A stretch of DNA of 10,584 nucleotides from Proteobacteria bacterium UBA964 (GTDB lineage Bacteria > Pseudomonadota > Gammaproteobacteria > Steroidobacterales > Steroidobacteraceae): the NCBI GenBank assembly GCA_002292945.1, contig DBCG01000101.1, forward strand, positions 35,382 through 45,965, in the 5' to 3' direction. Position numbers and translations under genes: made by a program. The notes under the pieces were generated by a model. That model ran no database searches. It was not told the DNA's origin and saw only the letters and a program-made list of their open reading frames with translations. Shown one piece after another: positions 1 through 7,225 of this stretch (positions are counted from its first letter, which is position 1; each line of letters opens with the position of its first letter).

Positions 1-248
1 TACTGCAGCACCGAGAGGCAGTTGAGGTCGGTGTGTACGACGATGTTGGCGACGTTGCGGTGCACGAAGAGCTCGCCGGGCAGCAGCCCCACGATCTCGT
101 TGGCGGGCACGCGGCTGTCGGCGCAGCCGATCCAGAGGTAGTCGGGGGATTGCTGCCCGACCAGCGTCTGGAAGAAGGCGGGATCGCGTGCCTTGACCTC
201 ATCGGCCCAGCTACGGTTGCTCTCGAAGAGCGGGCGCAGGCTTCTCAC
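1..248 (-). CDS. can: Beta-carbonic anhydrase (Can type), N-terminal part, cut by left edge
   Basis: This zinc enzyme interconverts CO2 and bicarbonate in the cytoplasm, supplying bicarbonate to carboxylases. Only the first 82 codons are in the window. The translation carries the first zinc/dyad motif WIGCADSRVPANE, giving Cys42, Asp44 and Arg46, the same numbering I recall for E. coli Can. It is followed by GELFVHRNVAN (58-68) and HTDLNCLSV (72-80), both typical of this clade. The second zinc pair (His, Cys near residues 98 and 101) would lie beyond the edge. I chose the GTG at 248-246 because it overlaps the upstream peptidase stop (GTGA) and has a strong GGAGG seven bases ahead; the resulting N-terminus aligns with Can without a gap. 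The overlap implies translational coupling to the upstream secreted peptidase. The family call is very secure; the symbol is less so. Confidence 0.93.
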   Translation of the reverse strand, partial: MRSLRPLFESNRSWADEVKARDPAFFQTLVGQQSPDYLWIGCADSRVPANEIVGLLPGELFVHRNVANIVVHTDLNCLSVLQ

Positions 249-2593
249 CGTGGGGCCTCCGGCGCAGCCGACGCGTCGGACGGTTCGGGGCGCAGCGTGC
301 GAACAAAGAAATCGCGGATCGTGCGGTAGCCGTGCAGCCCGGTGTTCGGGAAGCGCAGCAGCGCGTGCTTGCTGCCGGGGTAGGGCATCACCTCGAAGGG
401 CTTACCGAGGTCCTGCAGGCGCTTGAAGAGCGCGGTGCTGTGCGTGAAGAGCACGTTGTCGTCCGCCATGCCGTGCATCACGAGCAGCGGTCCTTTGAGC
501 GCTGCGGCGTGCGTCATGACATTGCCGTCGCGGTAGCCCTCGGGGTTGCTCTCGGGCGACCCTGCTTCGGGCACGCCCATGTAGCGTTCGGTGTAGTGGG
601 TGTCGTAGAGCCGCCAGTCGGTGACCGGTGCGCCGGACACCCCTGCCGCGAAGTGCTCCGGCGCGCGCACCATCGCCATCAGCGCCATGTAGCCGCCGTA
701 GCTCCAGCCCCAGACGCCGATGCGCGCCGGGTCCACGAAAGGCAGGCTGCGCAGGTAGTCCACGCCCTTCACCTGGTCCTCGATCTCGATGCTGCCCATG
801 CGGTGGTAGAGCGCGGTCTCGAAGGCCCGACCTCGGTTGCCGGAGCCTCGGTTGTCGAGCATGAACACCACGAATCCCTGCTGTGCGAGGTATTGACGGT
901 AGTAGCCGCCCCAGGCGCGCTGCACGCGCTGCACGCCGGGACCGCCGTAGACCTCGACGATCACCGGGTAGCGCTTCGAGGGGTCGAAACCGAGCGGCTT
1001 CAGCATCGTAAAGTGCATCACCTGCCCATCGGCGGCGCGCAGCGTGCCGAATTCGGGGGTGCGGTGCGCCGCGAGATAGGGGGCATACGGGTGGCTGGCG
1101 CCGAGCGTATTGGCGACCAAGACCGATGGACGCTTGCTGGTGGTGTGGCGCAGCGTGAGCGAGGGCGGTGTGTCGGGCGTCGAGAAGGTGTCGAGCCAAC
1201 GCTGCGCGTCGCCGGCCATCGACACCGAGTGCCAGCCCGCGCCTTCGGTGAGGCGGCGGATGCGTGCTTCGATGCCCGCGGTGTCGGACGATCCGGTGAG
1301 CGGCGCCGCGTAGAGATGCCGCTCGATGGGGGTGTCGCGGTTGGCGGTGAAATAGACGAGTCCCTTCGCCTCATCGACGCCTTCGATGGCGCGCTCGCGC
1401 GAGTCACCGACCACCATCCACTCGCCCGCGGTGACGGGCCGCAGCAGCTTGCCGTCGAGGTCGTAGAGATAAAGGTGCTTGTGGCCGCTGCGATAGGACG
1501 CCCAGAGGAAGGCAGGCTGACCCTTCAGGAAGGTGAGCTCGTCGTGCAGCTCCACCCAGGTGTCGCTGCGCTCCTCGAGCAGCTGCTGCGCGGTGCCGCG
1601 GGCCACATCCACCTTGAGCAGTTCCAGGCGCTTCTGGTCGCGGGTCTGGCGCTGTACGGCGAGCGCACGCGAATCCGGGAACCAGGCCACGCGGGCGAGA
1701 TACCCCTCACTCGCCGCGGCAGCGGGCAGCTCGCGGAGCGAGGTCGCGGCACCGGCGAGCGTCGCGACCCAAAGATCCACGCGCGCGTTCGGACGGCCGG
1801 CCGCGGGGTAACGCTGACGGATGACCCGCACCGTTTCGGCGTAGATCTCGAAGCGTTCGACCTCGTCCACGGTCGACTCATCGACGCGCGTGAGCGCGAT
1901 CATGCGTTCATCGGGCGACCACCAATAGCCGGTGTCGCGGTCCATCTCCTCTTGGGCGATGAACTCGGCCATGCCGAAGGACACGAGCCCCGCGCCCTCG
2001 CGTGTGACCGCGGTCTCGCGACCGGTGGCGACCTCGATGACATAGAGGTTCTGCTCACGCACGAAGCTCACAAAGCGGCCGCGGGGCGAAAACCGCGCGT
2101 CCGTCTCCGCAGCGGCCGTGCTCGTCAGGCGGCGCACCGCCGGGCCCGCGCGCGGGGCCTTAAGATCGTAGAGGAAGAGATCTCCGGCGATCGGGATCAG
2201 CAGCAGGCGCGAGTCGGCCGAGAACTGGTAATCCACGATACCGGCGAGGGCGACGGTACGCTGCCGCTCGCGGCGGGCCTCTTCCTCGGGCGAGAGCGTC
2301 CCTTCGTCGGCGACCAGGCTGCGCGAGTCGACGAGCAGCGCGTTTCGGCCGGTGGCGATGTCGTGGGCCCAGAGATCGAGCCGGTCCTTGGACTCGGCGC
2401 TGCCCTGCAGGTAGGTGACGAGCTTGCCGTCCGGCGAGAAGCGGGCGCTGCGCAACGAGGCACCGGCAAGGTCTGGACCGCTGAAGAGCCGCTCGAGGGT
2501 CAGGCGCTCAGGTGGTCCCGCGACGGCCGTGGCGGCCGGCAGGATGCCGAGGGCGAGTAAGGCGACGAGCGTCAGGGGCGAGCGGTTCGGCAT
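245..2593 (-). CDS. Secreted dipeptidyl-peptidase IV, family S9 (DPP4-like)
   Basis: This serine exopeptidase removes X-Pro or X-Ala dipeptides from peptide N-termini. The 782-residue protein begins with a signal peptide: a basic start, a hydrophobic core (8-20) and a probable AVA-G cleavage near 26, so it is likely periplasmic. Residues about 35-510 form the beta-propeller domain. Within it AQEEMDRDTGYWW (213-225) holds the Glu215-Glu216 pair that binds the substrate amino terminus in DPP4 enzymes. The C-terminal alpha/beta hydrolase has EVYGGPG with oxyanion Tyr549, the nucleophile in GWSYGGYM (Ser631), HGMADDNV (Asp711) and SKHAL (His743). The catalytic triad is therefore complete, and the length is normal for bacterial DPP4. 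The ATG at 2593 gives a clean signal peptide but only a weak ribosome site. It overlaps the downstream carbonic anhydrase start and is divergent from a second S9 peptidase. A dipeptidase of slightly different specificity within S9B is possible. Confidence 0.93.
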   Translation of the reverse strand: MPNRSPLTLVALLALGILPAATAVAGPPERLTLERLFSGPDLAGASLRSARFSPDGKLVTYLQGSAESKDRLDLWAHDIATGRNALLVDSRSLVADEGTLSPEEEARRERQRTVALAGIVDYQFSADSRLLLIPIAGDLFLYDLKAPRAGPAVRRLTSTAAAETDARFSPRGRFVSFVREQNLYVIEVATGRETAVTREGAGLVSFGMAEFIAQEEMDRDTGYWWSPDERMIALTRVDESTVDEVERFEIYAETVRVIRQRYPAAGRPNARVDLWVATLAGAATSLRELPAAAASEGYLARVAWFPDSRALAVQRQTRDQKRLELLKVDVARGTAQQLLEERSDTWVELHDELTFLKGQPAFLWASYRSGHKHLYLYDLDGKLLRPVTAGEWMVVGDSRERAIEGVDEAKGLVYFTANRDTPIERHLYAAPLTGSSDTAGIEARIRRLTEGAGWHSVSMAGDAQRWLDTFSTPDTPPSLTLRHTTSKRPSVLVANTLGASHPYAPYLAAHRTPEFGTLRAADGQVMHFTMLKPLGFDPSKRYPVIVEVYGGPGVQRVQRAWGGYYRQYLAQQGFVVFMLDNRGSGNRGRAFETALYHRMGSIEIEDQVKGVDYLRSLPFVDPARIGVWGWSYGGYMALMAMVRAPEHFAAGVSGAPVTDWRLYDTHYTERYMGVPEAGSPESNPEGYRDGNVMTHAAALKGPLLVMHGMADDNVLFTHSTALFKRLQDLGKPFEVMPYPGSKHALLRFPNTGLHGYRTIRDFFVRTLRPEPSDASAAPEAPR
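256..260 (-). promoter_or_regulatory. Shine-Dalgarno sequence for the carbonic anhydrase GTG start
   Basis: On the minus strand GGAGG is followed by seven bases and then GTG at 248-246. It lies inside the last codons of the upstream peptidase gene. It decides the non-ATG start and allows ribosomes finishing the peptidase gene to re-initiate. Confidence 0.75.
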
Positions 2594-2664
2594 GGGCGGG
2601 GTCCGTCCAGTAACATAGGCGGCCTGATCGGCTCGCCCGGCATCGCCGGAGTGTAGAGAGGAAC
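2594..2664. promoter_or_regulatory. Divergent promoter region between two S9 peptidase genes
   Basis: These 71 bases separate two divergently transcribed peptidase genes, so both promoters must lie here or inside the genes. The only AT-richer patch is TAACATA at 2611-2617, which resembles a -10 element on either strand at about four of six positions. No convincing -35 partner is visible. A perfect inverted repeat CCGGC-ATC-GCCGG lies at 2637-2649 and could be an operator or a leader hairpin. GAGAGG at 2656-2661 precedes the plus-strand ATG and probably serves as its ribosome site, although the spacing is short. Confidence 0.4.
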
Positions 2665-4800
2665 ATGCTGCATCGCCACATCCTGCCCCGCTCCCTCGGA
2701 TACGCCCTCATCGCCATGACCCTGACCCTATCGACCGCTTCTGCTGCGCCCGCCTATCCCGCCGCCGAGCGCGGTACGGTGGTCGATGACTACCACGGCA
2801 CGACCATCGCCGACCCCTATCGGTGGATGGAGGACCCGGCGGCCCCCGCGACCCGCGAGTTCGTGCGTGCGCAGAACGCGCTCGCCCAGCCTTGGCTCGA
2901 AGCCCTGCCGCAGCGCGAGCGCCTCAAGCAGCGCCTGACGCAGCTCTGGAACTACGAGCGTGTCGGGCTGCCGCGCGTGAAGGGCGGCCAGTATTTCTTC
3001 ACCCGCAACGACGGCACCCAGAACCAGAGCGTGCTGTATGTGGCGGACTCCTTGAACGCGACGCCGCGGGTGCTGTTCGACCCGAACGCCGCCAGCCGCG
3101 ATGCCACGGTCGCGCTCGCACGCTTCGAGCCCTCGCCCGACGGCAAGGTGGTCGCCTATTCTTTGTCCGACGGCGGGACCGACTGGGAGATCTGGAAGTT
3201 CCGTCGCGTCGCCGACGGCGTCGACCTGCCGGATGAGCTGCGCCAGACCAAGTTCTGGAGCCTCTCCTGGGCGCCGGACGCCTCGGGCGTCTACTACAGC
3301 CGCTATCCGGCGCGCGCCGACGACGCGGGTCGCGGCGATGATCAGGCGCAGCCTGTGGTGCACTTGCACAAGATGGGCACGCCGCAGTCCGCCGACCGCG
3401 CGATCTACCAGGTCACCGACCATCCGCGTCGCGCGCCCGGTGCGTCGGTGTCGGACGATGGGCGTTGGCTCTTCGTGTCGCTGTTCGACGGCTACCGTGC
3501 CAACGGCGTCGATGTGATCGACCTGCGCGACCCCGCCGCCGCACCGCGACGCCTGTTCGGCGAGTGGGACGCGCGCTACGACATCATCGGCAGCGAAGGC
3601 GACACGGCCTATGTGCAGACGACGAACGCTGCGCCGCGTGGCCGCATCATCGCGGTCGACCTCAAGGACCCGGCGCCTGCGCGCTGGCGCGAGCTCGTCC
3701 CGCAGCAGGACATCGCGCTCGACGGCGCGAACTTCGTCGGCGGCAAGATCATCGCCACCTATGTGAAGGACGCGCGCGGCATCGCGCGGATCTTCAATCG
3801 CAACGGCGCGCCGCTCGGCGAGGTGGCCTCGCCCGGTCTCGGCACCGTCGGCGGCTTCGGCGGCAACGGCAAGGACACCGAGACTTTCTTCGCCTACACC
3901 GACTACCTCACCCCGGGCCGCGTGTTGCGTCTCGACATCGGCACGCAGGCGGTCAGCACCTGGCGCGAACCGAAGATCGCGGGTGATACCTCGCCCTATG
4001 TCACGAAACAGGTGTTCTACACCAGCCAAGACGGTACGCGGGTGCCGATGTTCATCACCCACCGCAAGGATCTCGTGAAGACCGGCGACACGCCGACGAT
4101 GCTCTACGGCTACGGCGGGTTCAATGTGTCGCTCACGCCGTCGTTCTCGCCTACCGTGTTCGCTTGGCTCGAGATGGGCGGCGTCTACGCCGTCGCCAAC
4201 CTGCGCGGTGGCGGTGAGTACGGCGATGCCTGGCACGAAGCGGGCACGAAACTCAAAAAGCAGAACGTCTTCGACGATTTCATCGCCGCCGCCGAATTCC
4301 TGGTGCGTGACGGTTGGACGAAGCCCGCGCGGCTCGCCATCTCCGGGCGCAGCAACGGCGGTCTGCTGGTCGGCGCCGTGATGCTGCAACGACCGGATCT
4401 CTTCGCCGCGGCGCTGCCCGGTGTCGGCGTGCTCGACATGCTGCGCTACCACACCGCGAGCGCGAACGCGCGCCAGTGGTCCTCGGACTACGGCCTCTCC
4501 GAGAACGCCGATGAGTTCCGCGCGTTGCGCGCCTACTCGCCTGTGCACAATGTGAAGCCCGGCGTTTGTTATCCCGCGACGCTCGTGACCACAGCGGATC
4601 GCGACGATCGCGTCGTGCCCTGGCACAGCTACAAGTTCGCAGCTGAACTGCAACGCGTACAGGGCTGCCCCAAGCCCGTGCTGCTGCGCGTCGAGACCCG
4701 CGCCGGCCACGGCGCTGGCAAGCCGACCTGGATGCAGATCGAGGACTTCGCCGACCAGTGGGCGTTCGCGGCGCAGGCGATCGGGTTGGGGGCGCCTTAG
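2665..4800 (+). CDS. Secreted prolyl oligopeptidase, family S9A
   Basis: This serine endopeptidase cleaves after proline in short peptides. The protein is 711 residues. Residues 1-28 look like a signal peptide (hydrophobic stretch about 11-25, cleavage near ASA-A), so a periplasmic location is likely. The mature N-terminus has the family signature DDYHGTTIADPYRWMED (41-57). A seven-bladed propeller region follows, then the hydrolase domain with YGYGGFN (481-487), NLRGGGEYG (512-520), the nucleophile in SGRSNGG (Ser563), ADRDDRVVPWHS (Asp647, with substrate-binding Arg649) and RAGHGAGKP (His682). All key residues are intact and the length is normal for the family plus a signal peptide. The start at 2665 gives the whole signal peptide; Met18 would truncate it. 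It is divergent from a DPP4 gene and convergent with zapD, with 4 bp between the stops. A cytoplasmic product made from Met18 is the main alternative. Confidence 0.93.
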   Translation: MLHRHILPRSLGYALIAMTLTLSTASAAPAYPAAERGTVVDDYHGTTIADPYRWMEDPAAPATREFVRAQNALAQPWLEALPQRERLKQRLTQLWNYERVGLPRVKGGQYFFTRNDGTQNQSVLYVADSLNATPRVLFDPNAASRDATVALARFEPSPDGKVVAYSLSDGGTDWEIWKFRRVADGVDLPDELRQTKFWSLSWAPDASGVYYSRYPARADDAGRGDDQAQPVVHLHKMGTPQSADRAIYQVTDHPRRAPGASVSDDGRWLFVSLFDGYRANGVDVIDLRDPAAAPRRLFGEWDARYDIIGSEGDTAYVQTTNAAPRGRIIAVDLKDPAPARWRELVPQQDIALDGANFVGGKIIATYVKDARGIARIFNRNGAPLGEVASPGLGTVGGFGGNGKDTETFFAYTDYLTPGRVLRLDIGTQAVSTWREPKIAGDTSPYVTKQVFYTSQDGTRVPMFITHRKDLVKTGDTPTMLYGYGGFNVSLTPSFSPTVFAWLEMGGVYAVANLRGGGEYGDAWHEAGTKLKKQNVFDDFIAAAEFLVRDGWTKPARLAISGRSNGGLLVGAVMLQRPDLFAAALPGVGVLDMLRYHTASANARQWSSDYGLSENADEFRALRAYSPVHNVKPGVCYPATLVTTADRDDRVVPWHSYKFAAELQRVQGCPKPVLLRVETRAGHGAGKPTWMQIEDFADQWAFAAQAIGLGAP

Positions 4801-4804
4801 CGCC
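4791..4804. terminator. Stem-loop at the convergent peptidase/zapD ends (possible two-way terminator)
   Basis: GGCGC-CTTA-GCGCC is a perfect 5-bp stem with a 4-base loop. It can extend outward by a G-U and a G-C pair, and by GGG (4783-4785) against CCC (4808-4810) across a bulge. The plus-strand TAG starts in the loop, and the hairpin begins directly after the zapD stop on the minus strand, so it could form in both transcripts. No T-tract follows on either strand, so classical intrinsic termination is not supported. A role in 3'-end protection or in limiting convergent read-through is inference. Confidence 0.35.
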
Positions 4805-5629
4805 TCACCCGCAGCAGATCATCTCGAAGGGGATATCTTGCTGCGCTTGGCGCGGGCGCTCTTCGGGTCCCTGCCATAGGACGAAGCGCACGCTCGAGCG
4901 GTAGTGGCTGCCGCTGATCTCGGGATAGATGCCGAGGTCTGCCGGGACGGCCACGCGCAGGAGCTGCACGGGGTTCTCGCGTTCGAAGGTGATGTGGAAC
5001 ACGCCCTGCACGGCGGTCTCGCGGCGCGATCGGCCGCCTTGGCGCGTGAGCCACAGCAGCTCGGCGATGGAATCGCACAACGGGCGCAGCATCGCGATCC
5101 ATTTGTTGAGCGTCGTCTCGCGCACATCGGGCGTCTGGCTCAGCCAAAAATAGAAATCCGGCAGGTCGAACTCGCAGCTGCCCCCGGGGATGCTGCTGCG
5201 ATGGCGCACGGCGGCGAGGAACGCGGAGTCGCGCAGCGGCTGCAGGTAGGCGGACCCGGCGCCGAGCAGTTCGGTGCGCAGGCGTTGCAGGTTGGCGACC
5301 AGCCCCTGCAGGCGGTCGGTGTCGACCCCGGGTCGGCGCAGGTAATCATTGAACGCCCTGGTCTGGCGCTCGAGCTCCTTGAGGACCTCGGCGCGGGTGT
5401 CGGTGCGGGTGATGATGGCGAGGATGTCGAGGATGCTCGTCACCGCAGCGCGGCTGCCCCACTGGCTGCGTGAGTTCGCGTGGAACACGGCCTGCGTGTA
5501 GAGGAAGTCGATGCGCAGGAAGGCGCGCATGCGCTCGTTGAGCGGCTGCTCGAAGACGAGCTGTGCTCCCTCATGCGCAGGCGCTGGGGCAGGGAGCGGC
5601 TCGCCGGGTGCGGCGGGTTCCTCGGTCAT
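4805..5629 (-). CDS. zapD: Cell division protein ZapD (FtsZ-associated, formerly YacF)
   Basis: ZapD binds the C-terminal tail of FtsZ and crosslinks its filaments at the Z-ring in the cytoplasm. The 274-residue product has the family hallmarks in order: VFEQPLNERMRAFLRIDFL (25-43), the helical LKELERQ region (83-89), SIPGGSCEFDLP (146-157), YPEISGSHYRSSVRF (235-249) and a C-terminal FEMICC ending. E. coli ZapD, as I recall it, shares the PLNEKMR, SIPGG.C.FDLP, YPQISG and terminal CC elements and has 247 residues. The extra length is mostly an N-terminal Pro/Ala/Glu-rich tail of about 22 residues that looks disordered. No good later start exists before the conserved block, so I keep the ATG at 5629. 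It lies four bases after the coaE stop without a clear ribosome site, suggesting translational coupling. The usual downstream partner yacG is missing. Confidence 0.93.
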   Translation of the reverse strand: MTEEPAAPGEPLPAPAPAHEGAQLVFEQPLNERMRAFLRIDFLYTQAVFHANSRSQWGSRAAVTSILDILAIITRTDTRAEVLKELERQTRAFNDYLRRPGVDTDRLQGLVANLQRLRTELLGAGSAYLQPLRDSAFLAAVRHRSSIPGGSCEFDLPDFYFWLSQTPDVRETTLNKWIAMLRPLCDSIAELLWLTRQGGRSRRETAVQGVFHITFERENPVQLLRVAVPADLGIYPEISGSHYRSSVRFVLWQGPEERPRQAQQDIPFEMICCG

Positions 5630-5633
5630 CGGG

Positions 5634-6260
5634 CTATTCTGCGGCAGTGTCGCGTCCGGCGTAAACGGCGGCGCTGTCGAGATAGCGTCGGTGCAGGGCG
5701 GTCACGGCATCCCTCAGGGCCTCGAGTCCCCGGTCGTTGACGATGATGTCGTCGGCCGCGGCGAGCCGTTGGGCACGACTCGCTTGCGCAGCGAGCACCG
5801 CACGGGCGCTGGCTTCGTCTACGCGATCCCGGGCCATGACGCGCTCGACCTGGATCTCCTCGGGGCAGTCGATCACCAGCACCCGGTCGATGCCGGGCCG
5901 CTTTGCGCCGCCCTCGACCAGCAACGGAATCGCGTGGATCTGGTAGGGACCGCCAGCAGCGGCGGACTGCGCGGCCATCCGTTCCCGGATGAGGGGGTGG
6001 GTGAGGGCTTCGAGCTCGCGCCGGGCCGTGGGGTCGGCGAAGACCAGGGCGCGTAGCGCACGGCGGTCGAGTTGACCGTCCGCCTGAAGCACGCCCTCGC
6101 CGAAGCGGGCGCGGATCGCGGCGAGGCCGGGGGAGCCGGGCGCGACGACTTCCCGTGCGATCACATCGCTGTCGATGACCGGCACGCCAAGCTCCGCGAA
6201 CACGGCAGCTGCGGCGGACTTGCCGCTCGCGATGCCGCCGGTGAGGCCGATCCGAAGCAT
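5634..6260 (-). CDS. coaE: Dephospho-CoA kinase CoaE
   Basis: CoaE phosphorylates the 3'-hydroxyl of the ribose of dephospho-CoA with ATP, the last step of coenzyme A synthesis, in the cytoplasm. The 208-residue protein starts with a textbook P-loop, GLTGGIASGKS (5-15), followed by VIDSDVIARE (28-37), whose Asp residues act in substrate and metal binding. The lid/CoA region includes HPLIRERM (87-94) and IPLLVEGG, and near the C-terminus DDIIVNDRGLEALR carries the conserved N-[DG]-G-like element. The length is normal for the family. It sits between pilD (15-bp gap) and zapD (4-bp gap) in one minus-strand operon, an order common in gammaproteobacteria. No own promoter is apparent. The start is fixed by the P-loop beginning within five residues. 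Confidence 0.96.
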   Translation of the reverse strand: MLRIGLTGGIASGKSAAAAVFAELGVPVIDSDVIAREVVAPGSPGLAAIRARFGEGVLQADGQLDRRALRALVFADPTARRELEALTHPLIRERMAAQSAAAGGPYQIHAIPLLVEGGAKRPGIDRVLVIDCPEEIQVERVMARDRVDEASARAVLAAQASRAQRLAAADDIIVNDRGLEALRDAVTALHRRYLDSAAVYAGRDTAAE

Positions 6261-6275
6261 GGCCAGTCCCCGCCC

Positions 6276-7142
6276 TCAGCCGCCGGTCAGGAGCCGTTGG
6301 AACGCGGGCAGCAGCCCCTCGCCCCACAGCATCACGAGCCAGCCTGCGATCGCGAGCCAGGGGCCGAAGGCGATCGGGGTATCGCGTGCGTGGTCGCCGC
6401 GCGCGATCAGCGCAAGTCCCGCGACCGCGCCCGCGACCGAGGCGATGAGCACGATCGGGACCAAGGCCTGCCAGCCGAGCCAGGCGCCGAGCGCGGCGAG
6501 CAGCTTGAAGTCGCCGTAGCCCATGCCTTCCTTGCCGGTGACGAGCTTGAAGGCCCAGTAGACGCTCCAGAGCGAGAGGTATCCCGCCATCGCGCCGAGC
6601 AGGGCGTCGGGAGCGCGACCGGCGGGCAGACTTGCCGCCAGTCCCACCCACATCAGCGGCAGCGTCAGTTGGTCAGGCAGGAGCTGGGTGTCGAAGTCTA
6701 TGAAGGTCAGGGCGACCAGCACCGCGGTGACGAGCATCGCCGCTGCGAGTGTCCAGCCGAACCCGAAGTGGAGCGCCGCGAGCGCGAAGAGCAGCGCCGT
6801 CAGTGCTTCGACGAGGGGATACCGCGTCGGGATCTCGACACCGCAGGCGGCGCAGCGGCCGCGGGCGAGCAGCCAACCGAGGAGCGGCAGCAGGTGCAGG
6901 AAGCGGATCGGGGTCTGGCAGGCCGGGCAGTGCGAACGCGGGGCGATGAGGTCGTATCGCGCCGCAGGCGCAGGTTCACGACCGGCGAGTTCCTCGCACT
7001 GTGCGCGCCACTCGGTCTCGAGCATGCGGGGCAGGCGGTGGATGACCACATTGAGGAAGCTGCCGATCAGGAGCCCGAGCAGCGCCGCGCCGGCGGCGAG
7101 CAGCAGAGGGTCGACGGCGTGGACGGGGGCGTCGATGAGCAT
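6276..7142 (-). CDS. pilD: Type IV prepilin peptidase / N-methyltransferase PilD
   Basis: PilD is an inner-membrane aspartyl peptidase that removes the leader of type IV prepilins and type II secretion pseudopilins and then N-methylates the new terminus. Numbering here is from the GTG at 7145. The bacterial N-terminal domain shows GSFLNVVIHRLPRM (28-41) and two zinc-type pairs, CPAC (73-76) and CAAC (98-101). The A24 peptidase domain has the two catalytic aspartate motifs FIDFDTQLLPD (148-158) and GMGYGDFKLLAALGAW (207-222, Asp212). About eight hydrophobic segments are visible. Length is about 288 residues, typical of PilD. A GTG (7145) and an ATG (7142) are adjacent in frame; I prefer the ATG because GGA at 7150-7148 is then five bases upstream. 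It is the first gene of pilD-coaE-zapD. No pilB or pilC is in the window; they may lie elsewhere. Confidence 0.95.
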   Translation of the reverse strand: MLIDAPVHAVDPLLLAAGAALLGLLIGSFLNVVIHRLPRMLETEWRAQCEELAGREPAPAARYDLIAPRSHCPACQTPIRFLHLLPLLGWLLARGRCAACGVEIPTRYPLVEALTALLFALAALHFGFGWTLAAAMLVTAVLVALTFIDFDTQLLPDQLTLPLMWVGLAASLPAGRAPDALLGAMAGYLSLWSVYWAFKLVTGKEGMGYGDFKLLAALGAWLGWQALVPIVLIASVAGAVAGLALIARGDHARDTPIAFGPWLAIAGWLVMLWGEGLLPAFQRLLTGG

Positions 7143-7145
7143 CAC

Positions 7146-7225
7146 ATTCCGGTCTCGTCAAGGTTTCCTAAGGCGACAGTTTTCGCCACAATGCTGAGTC
7201 TAGTCCACGAACTGCGGGTCACCGG
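7146..7225. promoter_or_regulatory. Divergent promoter region between pilD and sucC
   Basis: This is the most AT-rich stretch in the window (7160-7205) and must drive pilD-coaE-zapD leftward and sucCD rightward. A weak plus-strand sigma-70-like pair is TTTCCT (7164-7169) and CACAAT (7187-7192) with 17 bases between, three and four of six matches. A perfect inverted repeat GGCGA-N6-TCGCC lies at 7172-7187, in the spacer of that candidate promoter. I see no strong ribosome site just ahead of sucC. The assignment rests mainly on position. Confidence 0.4.

Noticed and set aside
332..2560. A 742-codon open frame on the plus strand opposite the DPP4 gene
   Set aside because: Its translation is Arg/His/Gly/Val-rich with no recognisable domain, and the opposite strand encodes a complete peptidase with all catalytic motifs. 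Long antisense frames are expected in GC-rich coding DNA.
2728..4710. A 660-codon open frame on the minus strand opposite the prolyl oligopeptidase
   Set aside because: It is compositionally a GC shadow, without motifs or ribosome site; the plus-strand gene is complete and clearly real.
5626..6651. A 341-codon minus-strand frame over coaE and part of pilD
   Set aside because: It is extremely Arg-rich and an alternate frame of two genuine genes.
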